Part shown: piece after piece, positions 8,088 through 17,300 of the stretch
How positions within the stretch are numbered: position 1 is the first letter of the stretch
Layout: every line of letters starts with the position of its first letter
Source: Clostridiaceae bacterium
GTDB taxonomy: Bacteria > Bacillota > Clostridia > Oscillospirales > Acutalibacteraceae
Assembly (NCBI GenBank): GCA_016293225.1
Contig: JAEDEQ010000015.1
Coordinates: forward strand, 1 to 31,387
Reading direction: 5' to 3'
DNA: 31,387 bases
Translations under genes and position numbers: made by a program
Notes under the pieces: generated by a model
Databases searched by the model: none
The model's input: the letters and a program-made list of their open reading frames with translations, nothing else
What the model was told of the DNA's origin: nothing

Positions 8088-11000
8088 TTAATAATGTGCC
8101 GCGCCGCAGGAGCAGTATTTGTTCGTTTTGAACAACTTCCAGAAGAAGCGCGCAATTTTATAGAAAAATGCCGAAATGCCGCCCTTGTGGCAGATGTGGG
8201 TGCAAGTTGCGGAGGGGTCGTCGGGCTTCGGCGGATTGACAGGTTCGCCTGTCTTTTCTCCGCAACGGTCACATTTGCCGTCGTTGTTATTGTCGGTGTG
8301 ACCGAGCGGCTCTATTTTCTCTGCTTCAACTATGAAACCACAACGTGAGCAGTGCGAACCTTCGGTTGTTCCGCTTACAGTGCAAGTGGGTTCTTTTGAT
8401 TCCACATCAACAATCATATTATGTCCGAGTGCAGGGAGTTCTTTTTGTTCAACAAGCGTTTTGCCGCAGATTGCGCAATACTCACCATCTGTAAAGCCTG
8501 TTTCGGTGCAGGTTGCAGAAACAGCAGAAATTATTTCTTCGGTATGTTCTATCATGGGTATAACGCTTGCTTCAACTGAAAAATTGCAACGGATGCAATG
8601 CTTTGATTCAGTCATTCCAGTGCTTGTGCAAGTTGGTTCAATTCGCTCTGATGTGGCTATCATGTGATGTCCGAGTGCAGGGATTTCCTTTGATTCAACA
8701 AGAACCTCACCGCAAACAACACAAATAATGCTCTGCGTATATCCGGGTTCAAGACAAGTTGCTTTTTTTGCATCAATAATCTCTTCAGAATGTCCTCTTG
8801 CACTAATGTCAACAGCTTCTATTCTGTAATCGCAACGGGTACAATGAGCACTTTCAGTCTTCCCGTTTTCGGTACAAGTCGGAACTTTCATTCCTGTGTC
8901 GGTAAACATATCATGACCGAGAGAAGGAATCATTTCAATCTTTTCAATTAAAGCTCCGCAGACAGTGCAAATTATGCCTTTGGTATAGCCCGGCTCGATG
9001 CAGGTCGGTGACTTTCCGGGAATTGTTGCTTCAATGTGTCCTGTTTCCGGAATTACTTCTGAATCAATCTCAAAACCGCAACGGTTGCAATGCTTTCCCT
9101 CGGTGTTTCCAGGTTTTGTGCAGGTTGCCGCAACAGCTTCAACATCCGTTACAAAGTCATGTCCGAGGGCAGGAATTTCTTCTTGTGGTTTAACATTACT
9201 TCTGCAAGCGGAGCAAGTTGTTCCCTCAGTCAAGCCGGGTTTGGTACAGGTTGCAGGAATTGCAGGAATTGTTTTCTCGGTATGCTTTGCCAACGGTATT
9301 TCAGCAATACTGCTGTATCCGCAATCGCAGGTTAAAAGTTTTTCACCTTTTTCAGTGCAGGTTGATTCTTTTATTATCTCTTCTTCACAATCATGAACAT
9401 GTGTCTCAAGATCAATAAAAGCAAATCCGTTTTCATTGGCGTAGATTTCAGCAGAAGTATTACAATAGCCATAAATCGTGAAGTTATCAAGCTTTACGAT
9501 ATCTCCGTTATCTTCATCTACATAATACCCGAAAGCGTATTCGTCAATGTTTGTTACACTGCTGGGAATTGTTGTGCTTAATAAACTGATGCAATGAGCA
9601 AATGCACCCTCACCAATACTTGTTATGCTATTTGGAATAATAATACTTTCTAGACTGTCACAAAAAGCAAAGGCTACCGCATCAATATCCTTGACTCCAT
9701 ATGGAATGGTCACACTCGACAGACTAGAACCATAGAATGCGCCTACACCGATGTTGATTAAACTGCTTGATATATCAACATTAATCAGATCAGAACACTC
9801 GAAAAATGCCAAATCAGCAATACACTTTGTTCCATCTCTAATTGTTATGCTTGTTTTATCAGGCATTTTTCCTTTATATTTATAATACACTTCTCCAATA
9901 TATACATCGCCATCAGACTGATTATTTAACCATTGTGTATTATCAAATGCATCTTCACCGATTTTTATAACACTATTTGGAATTGAAATGCTTGACAACT
10001 GATAACAGTTTTGAAATGCACGATCTTCAATGCTTGTTACGCCGTTAGGGATAATAATACTTGTTAATTCAGAACAGCCATAAAACGCATAATCACCTAT
10101 GCTCAACACACTATCTGGAATTGATATGCCTTTTAATCCAGTGCAATGCTCAAATGCATAGTCAGCAATGCCTTTTGTTCCCTCATTCAGTGTGATACAG
10201 GTGTTATCTGGCATAGAACCTTTATATCTATAATACACCTTGCCTGCATAAACATCTCCATCATGATGAGAATTGTACCATGCGGTATCATAAAAAGCGT
10301 CTCGACCTATACTCATTACGCTATCCGGTACCGTTAAATTAATTAAGCCAGTGCAACCTTTAAAAGCATAATCTCCAATTATCTCAACACTACCATCTTG
10401 TGGTATAACACTGCTTTTGCACCCTAATATTAACTCTTTTTTTGCAGTGTTAATCAAACAGTTTCCATCACTATGAAATATCGAATTGTTTTTGGAAACA
10501 ATTATATCTGTTAAGTTCGTGCAAGATTCGAATGCACCGCCATCTATTTTTCTAACATTGTCACCAAATTCAATTCTTGTCAAACCGGTACAACCATTAA
10601 ATATTCCATAACTAATCTGTTTTAAACCATTACCGATTGTTGCACTCATCAACCCCGTACAATTCTGAAACGCATAACTTTCAATACTCGTCACACTGTC
10701 CGGAATTGTAATGTTTGACAAACCTGTGCAACCATAAAATGCATCATAGCCAATACTCATAACGCTATCCGGAATGGTTATGCTTGTTAAACCGGTGCAA
10801 ACGGAAAAAGAAGAATCAGCAATCGTTTTTGTTCCGTCTTTAACATCATATGCACCGGAAATAGAATCCTTAGCTTTGATTAAATGATTTCCAAAATATA
10901 AAACATCATTTTCCCAGTTGCTATTGTTATTGTAATATGCAGTATCGTAAAATGCATCACTGCCAATGCTCGTTACACTGTTCGGAATCGTTATGCTTGT

Positions 11001-11507
11001 CAAGCCGGTGCAATGCATAAATGTATAATTACCTATGCTCGTAACGCTGTCCGGAATCGTTATGCTTGTTAAACCGGTGCAAAACGCAAATGCCTGGACG
11101 CCGATGCTCGTAACGCTGTCCGGAATCGTTATGCTTGTCAAGCCGGAGAAACCGTAAAATGCATCGGCGCCGATATTCGTCACGCTGTCCGGGAGCGTTA
11201 TACTTGTTAAGCCGGTGCAACCGGAAAATGCTCTGTAGCCAATACTTGTCACCGGATAACCGCCAAGGGTCGACGGTATGGTGTAAGCACCACTGATTGA
11301 TGTGCTGCAGTCTGTGATTGTTGCTTCTCCGTCAAAAACCTCGTATGTCAGGTTTTCCCAAGTCGCCGCGCTCGCTTTAAAGCCGAAAAAGTCCTTGAAG
11401 TTTGCCGGATCTATTCCCGAAAAGCTCGCCAGCGGAACGCCGGTAAGCATGAGAATGACCGCCAAACAGCAGGCAAGGGTGCGTTTAAGTACGGTTTTTC
11501 TTTTCAT
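8088..11507 (-). CDS. Secreted BspA-like leucine-rich-repeat (LRR_5) protein with Cys-pair repeats
   Basis: A 1139-residue exported surface or secreted protein of unknown ligand. A basic N-terminus and hydrophobic stretch (11-28) form a signal peptide; the exact cleavage site is unclear (PLAS or KASAA are candidates). Residues about 75-660 are LRR_5/BspA-type repeats of about 23 residues (GCTGLTSITIPDSVTSIG...AF), interrupted by three longer modules near 188-230, 407-447 and 524-565 that start DTAxYN or DTQWLN. Residues 705-1069 hold nine His-led repeats with paired CxxC, followed by a short tenth (1070-1085), a Pro-rich linker, and a Cys-rich aromatic tail (1102-1139). No LPXTG motif is present. 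ATG at 11505-11507 has GGAG ten bases before it. Function inferred: adhesion or binding at the cell surface. Confidence 0.9.
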   Translation of the reverse strand: MKRKTVLKRTLACCLAVILMLTGVPLASFSGIDPANFKDFFGFKASAATWENLTYEVFDGEATITDCSTSISGAYTIPSTLGGYPVTSIGYRAFSGCTGLTSITLPDSVTNIGADAFYGFSGLTSITIPDSVTSIGVQAFAFCTGLTSITIPDSVTSIGNYTFMHCTGLTSITIPNSVTSIGSDAFYDTAYYNNNSNWENDVLYFGNHLIKAKDSISGAYDVKDGTKTIADSSFSVCTGLTSITIPDSVMSIGYDAFYGCTGLSNITIPDSVTSIESYAFQNCTGLMSATIGNGLKQISYGIFNGCTGLTRIEFGDNVRKIDGGAFESCTNLTDIIVSKNNSIFHSDGNCLINTAKKELILGCKSSVIPQDGSVEIIGDYAFKGCTGLINLTVPDSVMSIGRDAFYDTAWYNSHHDGDVYAGKVYYRYKGSMPDNTCITLNEGTKGIADYAFEHCTGLKGISIPDSVLSIGDYAFYGCSELTSIIIPNGVTSIEDRAFQNCYQLSSISIPNSVIKIGEDAFDNTQWLNNQSDGDVYIGEVYYKYKGKMPDKTSITIRDGTKCIADLAFFECSDLINVDISSSLINIGVGAFYGSSLSSVTIPYGVKDIDAVAFAFCDSLESIIIPNSITSIGEGAFAHCISLLSTTIPSSVTNIDEYAFGYYVDEDNGDIVKLDNFTIYGYCNTSAEIYANENGFAFIDLETHVHDCEEEIIKESTCTEKGEKLLTCDCGYSSIAEIPLAKHTEKTIPAIPATCTKPGLTEGTTCSACRSNVKPQEEIPALGHDFVTDVEAVAATCTKPGNTEGKHCNRCGFEIDSEVIPETGHIEATIPGKSPTCIEPGYTKGIICTVCGALIEKIEMIPSLGHDMFTDTGMKVPTCTENGKTESAHCTRCDYRIEAVDISARGHSEEIIDAKKATCLEPGYTQSIICVVCGEVLVESKEIPALGHHMIATSERIEPTCTSTGMTESKHCIRCNFSVEASVIPMIEHTEEIISAVSATCTETGFTDGEYCAICGKTLVEQKELPALGHNMIVDVESKEPTCTVSGTTEGSHCSRCGFIVEAEKIEPLGHTDNNNDGKCDRCGEKTGEPVNPPKPDDPSATCTHICHKGGISAFFYKIARFFWKLFKTNKYCSCGAAHY
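8091..8204 (-). other. Cys-rich aromatic C-terminal tail of the LRR protein
   Basis: Residues 1102-1139 read CTHICHKGG, then an aromatic/basic stretch (ISAFFYKIARFFWKLFK), then CSCGAAHY at the very end. I recall similar endings in other repeat-rich secreted proteins of gut Clostridia but know no name for the motif. It could be a retention or sorting signal; that is inference. Confidence 0.55.
8259..9395 (-). repeat. Tandem His/CxxC repeats coding for residues 705-1083
   Basis: Protein-level repeats begin at residues 705, 742, 783, 824, 865, 906, 947, 988, 1029 and 1070. From 742 on, the spacing is exactly 41 residues (123 bases) and the units alternate between two types: one with CxxCG...EIPALG, the other with HCxRC. 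The pattern is H...TC...G.T...C..C. The last unit is short. Confidence 0.85.
10969..11244 (-). repeat. 69-base tandem repeats in the LRR coding region
   Basis: Units starting near 10969, 11038, 11107 and 11176 share long near-identical stretches (the 11038 and 11107 units are identical over about 32 bases). Each codes for one 23-residue LRR. They are more G+C-rich than the neighbouring LRRs at 9530-10950. Confidence 0.75.
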
Positions 11508-11547
11508 TTTTTCATGTCTCCTTTATTTTCAAAATAATTCCTTTGTA

Positions 11548-11576
11548 AGTTTATCACTAACCACTCCGATTGTAAA
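11548..11576 (-). promoter_or_regulatory. Promoter of the LRR-protein gene
   Basis: Minus-strand TTTACA (11571-11576) and TAAACT (11548-11553), spacer 17, with an extended -10 (TGATAAACT). The leader would be about 34 bases. The 12 bases GTGATAAACTTA around the -10 recur at the M28 peptidase promoter. Confidence 0.5.
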
Positions 11577-11649
11577 TATGCTTTTCCAAAAAAAGTTCTC
11601 AAAACGGAACGAACGGTAAGTAAGAGGAACAACCGGTAACGCGGCGTGT

Positions 11650-11681
11650 GAAAAAAGCGCCCCACCGAAAGGTGAAGCGCC
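11650..11681 (-). terminator. Terminator after nadE
   Basis: Arms 11657-11666 and 11671-11680 form a ten-pair stem (with G-U pairs) and a four-base loop, followed on the minus strand by six Ts (11656-11651). It ends the pfkA-radC-nadE operon. Confidence 0.85.
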
Positions 11682-11696
11682 ATTTATCTGTAATAA

Positions 11697-12428
11697 TCAT
11701 TCCTCCGGCTTAAACGTCGGGAACATCTCAAGCTTAAAGCGGTTTGCTTTGTTCATTCTGTCAATCTTTTTCCTCGTCTCCTCGTCCTCGCAAACGCCGG
11801 TTCTGATGTACCTGTCAAGCGTATCATAAGTGAAGCCGAGGTTGTCCTCGTCCGTCTTTCCGCAAAGGCCGTCAATCGGAACCTTGTCAACAAGATTTGC
11901 CGGAATACCAAGGACACGACCGATTGCCCTGACCTCGGTAACCGTAAGGTGGGAAAGCGGACCGAAGTCGCCTGCCGCGTCACCGTACCGGGTGGCATAG
12001 CCCACCCAGTCCTCGGAAAGATTGCAGGTGTTTGCAACTCTGCCGTTGCAGGACTGACCAACTGCATATAAGGTTGCCATTCTGATTCTTGCCGGAAGGT
12101 TGTTTCTTGTCTGCTGAGTGATTTCAATTTCTTCCGGCATACTTCTAAGCACGCCGTCAACGGCGTCTTTAATGTTGATAATATAATGCTTTATTCCGAG
12201 ATGAGAGACAAGCTGCTTTGCACAGTCGATGTCGCTTTGAACGCCGCACGGCATAAGTACACCGATAACGCGGTCGCGTCCGAGCGCTTCAACGCAAAGA
12301 GCGGCAACAACGGAGCTGTCCTTGCCGCCGGAGATTCCGACAATGGCGTTGCAGTCCTTACCGTTCTTTTCAAAAAAATCTCTTATCCAGCTTACACAGT
12401 CGTTTTTAACCTTTTCAGCGTTAAACAC
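11697..12428 (-). CDS. nadE: NH3-dependent NAD+ synthetase
   Basis: Makes NAD+ from deamido-NAD+, ATP and ammonia in the cytoplasm. The 243-residue protein is a single N-type ATP-pyrophosphatase domain with the PP-loop SGGKDSS at 33-39 and no glutaminase domain, so ammonia is the direct nitrogen donor. Other family marks include NLPARIRM, NTCNLSEDWVGYATRYGDAAGDFGP (read in pieces) and the C-terminal DNLGFTYDTLD stretch. The frame reaches 12482, inside radC; I chose GTG at 12426-12428 (protein MFNAEKVK...) because GGTTGGTG stands six bases ahead and family members start this way. A GTG at 12437 is possible. It lies 16 bases after radC and is the last gene of the pfkA operon. Confidence 0.93.
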   Translation of the reverse strand: MFNAEKVKNDCVSWIRDFFEKNGKDCNAIVGISGGKDSSVVAALCVEALGRDRVIGVLMPCGVQSDIDCAKQLVSHLGIKHYIINIKDAVDGVLRSMPEEIEITQQTRNNLPARIRMATLYAVGQSCNGRVANTCNLSEDWVGYATRYGDAAGDFGPLSHLTVTEVRAIGRVLGIPANLVDKVPIDGLCGKTDEDNLGFTYDTLDRYIRTGVCEDEETRKKIDRMNKANRFKLEMFPTFKPEE

Positions 12429-12444
12429 AGTAATCACCAACCTA

Positions 12445-13164
12445 TTAAACCAACGGATCAAGTCCGTAAAATAAATGTGCAAATTTCGGCAAGGATATCA
12501 TTGAACAATGCCCTTCCCGGGAAATGATGATATGATCCATCAAGCTGACTTTAAGCGATTGCAGAAATTCATAGGCGTTTTTTGTCTGAGTAACATCGTC
12601 CGATGACGGAAGCGAGATTCCGCTCGGATGATTGTGTACCAGAACAACGCCCGTTGCCTTGGTTTCAAGCACGGCCGCGGCCAGCTTGCGCATATCAAAA
12701 AGAGTGCTGTAAATATCGCCGTCGGAAAGCTTACGGACGGCAATGAGATAATGATTATGGTCAAAGCACATAACATATGCGCGTTCGTTGCTTGTGTCAA
12801 GAAACTTAGGGCGCATATAGTCAACAATTTCTTGCGTGGTCATAAGCGTAGGTCTTTCGGCAACCGTATCGGCAAAATACCGCGCGTAAACAGGCAGTAT
12901 CATGTTAAGCAGACACGCGGCGTTTTCAGTCATGCCCTTAACGCTTTTCAGCTCAGGGATACTTGCCTTGAGAACTCCGGAAAAATTTCCGAAAGTTTCC
13001 ATAAGCTCATGTGCAATCGGGTTTGTGTCCTTATACGGGATTCCGAAAAACAAAAGCAATTCAAGAACATTATGATCCGCCATGCCCTCAAAGCCGGCCT
13101 CAATATAGCGCTTTTTAACCTTTTGGCGGTGACCCTTATGGATATTGTTCTCCTGTTCGGCCAT
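12445..13164 (-). CDS. radC: RadC/JAB-domain protein
   Basis: A 239-residue RadC-family protein. The N-terminal helix-hairpin-helix-like region (about 20-90) is followed by a JAMM/MPN-type metalloprotease fold with HNHPSG at 177-182 and Asp at 189-190, the expected metal-site pattern, so the site looks intact. The name suggests DNA repair, but the role of RadC is not settled in the literature, and the true activity is unknown. ATG at 13162-13164 has only a weak GTGGG site. It lies 40 bases after pfkA and 16 before nadE, in one operon. No sign of a mobile-element association here. Confidence 0.92.
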   Translation of the reverse strand: MAEQENNIHKGHRQKVKKRYIEAGFEGMADHNVLELLLFFGIPYKDTNPIAHELMETFGNFSGVLKASIPELKSVKGMTENAACLLNMILPVYARYFADTVAERPTLMTTQEIVDYMRPKFLDTSNERAYVMCFDHNHYLIAVRKLSDGDIYSTLFDMRKLAAAVLETKATGVVLVHNHPSGISLPSSDDVTQTKNAYEFLQSLKVSLMDHIIISREGHCSMISLPKFAHLFYGLDPLV

Positions 13165-13204
13165 AAGTTCAGACCCACTTTACAAAAAATCTATAACAGA
13201 CGGT

Positions 13205-14170
13205 TCAGATTGAAATTTCCATTGCCATCTTATAAATATCAAGATCAATAGACTTTTTCATTCCGAGAGCTTCAACAATGTCATAGTCAACAATCTCTTC
13301 CCTGGTAATTGCAACAACACGGTTGCCGATGCCTTCCTTAAGGAGCTGAACGGCATGATAGCCCATGCGGCTTGCAAGAATACGGTCGCGAGCCGTGGGT
13401 GAACCGCCGCGCTGAACATGACCAAGAACGGTTGCACGACTGTCAACACCGGTTTCCTTCTGAATACGCTCTGCCATTTCGGCAACGCCGCCGATAGCCT
13501 CGGAAACCATTATAACAAAGTGAACCTTTCCGCTCCTTTGGGTACGCATCATTCTTTGAATGACATCACGCTCAAAATCATACTGGATTTCGGGAATAAG
13601 GATAGAGGTGGCACCGCAGGCAATACCCGCGTTGAGCGCAAGATAACCTGCTCCCCTGCCCATAACTTCAATAACGGCGCAACGGTCATGCGACTCGGTT
13701 GTATCCCTGATTCTGTCAACCATTTCCATAATTGTCTGCATTGCGGTGTCATAGCCGATGGTGCAGTCGCAGCAGCCGATATCGTTGTCAATGGTTCCGG
13801 GAAGAGCAACGCACGGAATTCCTTTGAGGGAAAGATCGCGCGCACCGCGGAACGAGCCGTCGCCGCCGATGACAACAAGGCCGTCAATTCCTCTTTCGCG
13901 GCAAACTCTGACGGCCGCCTGCATACCCTCGTCGGTTTTGAAACGGTCGGAACGGGCAGAGTAAAGAATTGTTCCGCCGCGGTTAATGATATCCGATACG
14001 GAGCGAAGATTCATCTCGTACATATCGTTTTCCATAAGTCCGTTATAACCGCGCATGATGCCGTAAACTTTCATACCGAGCTCACAGCCTGCGCGGACAA
14101 CAGCTCTTATAGCAGCGTTCATGCCCGGGGCGTCTCCGCCGCTGGTTAACACGCCTATGGTTTTCATCAT
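13205..14170 (-). CDS. pfkA: ATP-dependent 6-phosphofructokinase
   Basis: Glycolytic enzyme phosphorylating fructose 6-phosphate to fructose 1,6-bisphosphate in the cytoplasm. The 321-residue length is that of bacterial PfkA. The nucleotide loop TSGGDAPGMNAA lies at 9-20. GGDGS at 102-106 carries the glycine that marks ATP rather than pyrophosphate use. The catalytic loop PGTIDNDI (124-131) contains the base Asp128, and MGRGAGYLA is also present. AAGGAG stands nine bases before ATG at 14168-14170; a second ATG follows at once. First gene of the pfkA-radC-nadE operon, with a strong promoter. Allosteric control by ADP/PEP is expected from the family but is not visible in the sequence. Confidence 0.97.
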   Translation of the reverse strand: MMKTIGVLTSGGDAPGMNAAIRAVVRAGCELGMKVYGIMRGYNGLMENDMYEMNLRSVSDIINRGGTILYSARSDRFKTDEGMQAAVRVCRERGIDGLVVIGGDGSFRGARDLSLKGIPCVALPGTIDNDIGCCDCTIGYDTAMQTIMEMVDRIRDTTESHDRCAVIEVMGRGAGYLALNAGIACGATSILIPEIQYDFERDVIQRMMRTQRSGKVHFVIMVSEAIGGVAEMAERIQKETGVDSRATVLGHVQRGGSPTARDRILASRMGYHAVQLLKEGIGNRVVAITREEIVDYDIVEALGMKKSIDLDIYKMAMEISI

Positions 14171-14239
14171 TTTAAAAAACTCCTTTCAGCAAGTCTTGAA
14201 TAACCCAAGCCTGCCGATAAATCATAAATATTTAAAGAT

Positions 14240-14267
14240 ATTATACACTATTGTCAAAATTTGTCAA
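14240..14267 (-). promoter_or_regulatory. Promoter of the pfkA operon
   Basis: Minus-strand TTGACA (14262-14267) and TATAAT (14240-14245), spacer 16; both boxes are exact consensus. A second TTGACA-like copy overlaps the spacer but is too close to serve. It gives a leader of about 60 bases. Confidence 0.8.
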
Positions 14268-14329
14268 GAAGTGAACAATTCAATTAATAAGCGGTTAATA
14301 ATAATTGCTGTCTGAATAAAAAAGCAGGC

Positions 14330-17300
14330 TCATTTTCTGACCGCAACATTATCTTTGCCGAATATATATTCCAGCTCAGCATTTAGCGGCTCGGAAAGCT
14401 CCAACTCTCCGCAGTGCTCATATTTTCCGCTGTCTTCAAAATAGCAGTAAACAGGAAATGAGCCGGTAAAAATCTTCTTGAGCGTTTCAAGCTTTTTCAG
14501 CCGCGCATCGGTTTTATCTTTAACGCGGATAAAAACGCCGTTTCTTCTTTTCTTTTTTTGCGCGCTCTCACCGCGGACAAGATTTTTGGGGTTAGGCTCA
14601 ATGCTTTCGCAAACAACAGACAAGTCCCTGTCCTCACGAAGGCTCAGTCTGCCGCGGATAAGGACAACATTACCGTCCTGAATGAGCAGGGCTTTTTCGG
14701 AATATAGCTTTGAAAAAACAATACATTCAATCGTACCTGAAAGATCCTCAAGCCTTATAAAGCACATTGAAGCGTTGTTTTTTGTAATTTTTCGCTGTAT
14801 TGACGCTATTGAACCGAGCAGCACAACAGGAGCGTTGTCCTTATATTTTGAAGCAAACTCCCCTGCCGAGGAAAGAATTTCGCTAATCCGGTCGGCGCCG
14901 ACGCTTTTTGAAAGCTCTTTATATTCTTCCATCGGATGCCCCGAAAGATACAGCCCGGTAACTTCTTTTTCATATTTAAGCAGCTTTTCGTATTCAAACT
15001 CGTCCATTTCCGGAGCATAAAACTGTTCCGGCACGGCAAAGGAGGAATCTGCGTCAAAAAAGCCTATTTGCCCAGCAATATTTTTACGTTTGTCGTCATC
15101 AAGCTGAGAAACTACCGTCGGCAGAATGCGGATCATCTGATGCCTGTTAAGCCCGAGTCCGTCAAGAGCGCCGCATTTGATAAGGCTTTCAACTGCACGT
15201 TTATTGAAATCCTTGCCGTAAACGCGCCGGCAAAAGTCGTCAAAGCTTTTATACGGTGAATTCCTGCGCTTTTCAACGATAGTGCGGATAAAGCCCTTGC
15301 CGAGGTTTTTGACGGCAAGCAGGCCGAAGCGGATTGCGCCGTCCGAAACACAAAAGCCCTCCATGCTTTCGTTGACGTGCGGAGGAAGAACCTTAATTGA
15401 AAGGCGAACGCATTCGTTAATATATGTCGTAACCTTGCTTGCGCTGTCAAGCACACTGGTAAGCGTTGCCGCAAGCAGCTCGCACGGGTAATGACATTTG
15501 AGATACGCCGTCTGATAAGAAACAAAGGCGTAAGCCGCGGCATGAGCCTTGTTGAAAGCATATTTTGCAAAATTTGACATCTCATCAAACAGCTCGTTCG
15601 CCGTTTTTTCGGAAATTCCGTTTGCAACAGCTCCGCAGCAAAGAACGTTTCCGTTTTCATCTTTCAGTCCGTGAACAAAATTTTCCCTCTCTTTTGCCAT
15701 TACGTCAAGCTTTTTCTTTGACATTGCGCGGCGGACAAGATCCGCACGCCCGTAGGAATAGCCGGCAACCTTGCGGCAGATCTGCATGACCTGCTCCTGA
15801 TAGACCATGCAGCCGTAGGTTACAGAGAGAATATCCCTGACCTGTTCGCATTTATAAACAGTCTGCTCGGGGTGGTGGCGGTTATTGATATAGGTGTCGA
15901 TTGAATCCGCGGGGCCCGGCCTGTAGAGAGAGATAACGGCAATGAGATCTTCAAGACTCTGCGGCTTCAGCCGCGTCAGAACGCTCCTCATTCCGGCGGA
16001 TTCAAACTGAAAAACGCCGTCGGTCTTACCGCTTGAAAGCATTTCAAAGGTCGCCTTGTCGTTAATATCAATATCTTCCTCGGAAAAACCGGGATTTCTC
16101 CTGCGTATCATTTTTATTGTATCGTCAATTACGGTTAAAGTTCTCAGACCGAGGAAATCCATTTTTAAAAGTCCGAGCGCTTCAAGGTTCGTCATAGTAA
16201 ACTGAGTTACAACGCTTTCATCGTTTACGGCAAGCGGAACATAGCTTGAAACCTCGTCTCTCGTAATAACAACCCCGGCGGCGTGAGTGGAAGCGTGGCG
16301 CGGCATACCCTCAACACGGCGCGCCATATCAATAAGCTCCTTTGTCTCGGGGCTGCTTTCATAGAGTGTTTTAAGCTCCGGCGAGATTTTGAGCGCGCTG
16401 TCAATGGTAATTTTCAGTTCGTTCGGTATCTGCTTTGCAACGGAATCCACTGTAGGATAAGGCAAGCCGAGAACACGACCAACGTCGCGTATCGCCGCGC
16501 GCGCCGCAAGAGTTCCGAACGTTACTATCTGCGCCACATGGTCATATCCGTATTTTTGGATAACATAATCTATGACCTCCTGACGTCTGACATAGCAAAA
16601 GTCAACGTCAAAGTCGGGCATACTGACCCTTTCGGGATTGAGAAAACGCTCAAACAGCAGGTTATATTTCATCGGGTCAATTCCGGTTATGCCGATGCAG
16701 TAGGCCGCAAGGCTCGCCGCCCCTGAGCCTCTTCCGGGGCCGACGGGAATCTTTTTGCTTTTTGCGTACTGAATGAAATCGTTGACTATGAGATAGTAGT
16801 CAACATAACCCATTTCATTTATCACCGAAAGCTCATAATTGAGCCTGTCAACATACTCCGCAGGCGGTTCCTCGCCAAAATGCTTATAAAGACCGTAGAA
16901 ACATTGGCGCTTAAAGTATTCAAAATGATCCATCTGATTCGGAACTTCAAAATGCGGAAGCTTGGTTTTTCCGAATTCAAAATCAAAGCTACACATATCC
17001 GCAATAAGCTGAGTGTTATCGACCGCTTCGGGTACTGCGGAAAATAGCTCGCGCATCTCGTCTTCACTTTTCAGATAAAACTCCTGCGTTTTAAATTCAA
17101 GCCCGGTATCCTCGCCGACAATGTGGTTCGTCTGAATACAGATTAAAACCTGCTGAACGGCAGAATCCTCTTTTTTAATGTAATGCGTGTCGTTTGTTGC
17201 AACAAGCGGTATGCCTGTCTCTTTTGAAAGGCGGATAAGATCGTTGAGGATAAGCAATTCTTCGCGCAGACCGTGGTTCTGAATTTCAATGTAATAGTTA

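Noticed and set aside
10969..11244. Regular direct repeats that might look like a CRISPR array
   Set aside because: The 69-base period is in frame and codes for LRR units, with no unique spacers and no cas genes.
12628..13251. 207-residue plus-strand open frame
   Set aside because: Antisense to radC, whose JAMM motif is intact; no recognisable domain.
13418..14149. 243-residue plus-strand open frame
   Set aside because: It lies wholly opposite pfkA, has no family resemblance or clear ribosome-binding site, and its composition reflects the antisense of a conserved gene.
13205..14170. Pyrophosphate-dependent phosphofructokinase
   Set aside because: The motif is GGDGS, with glycine at the position that is Asp in pyrophosphate-dependent enzymes.
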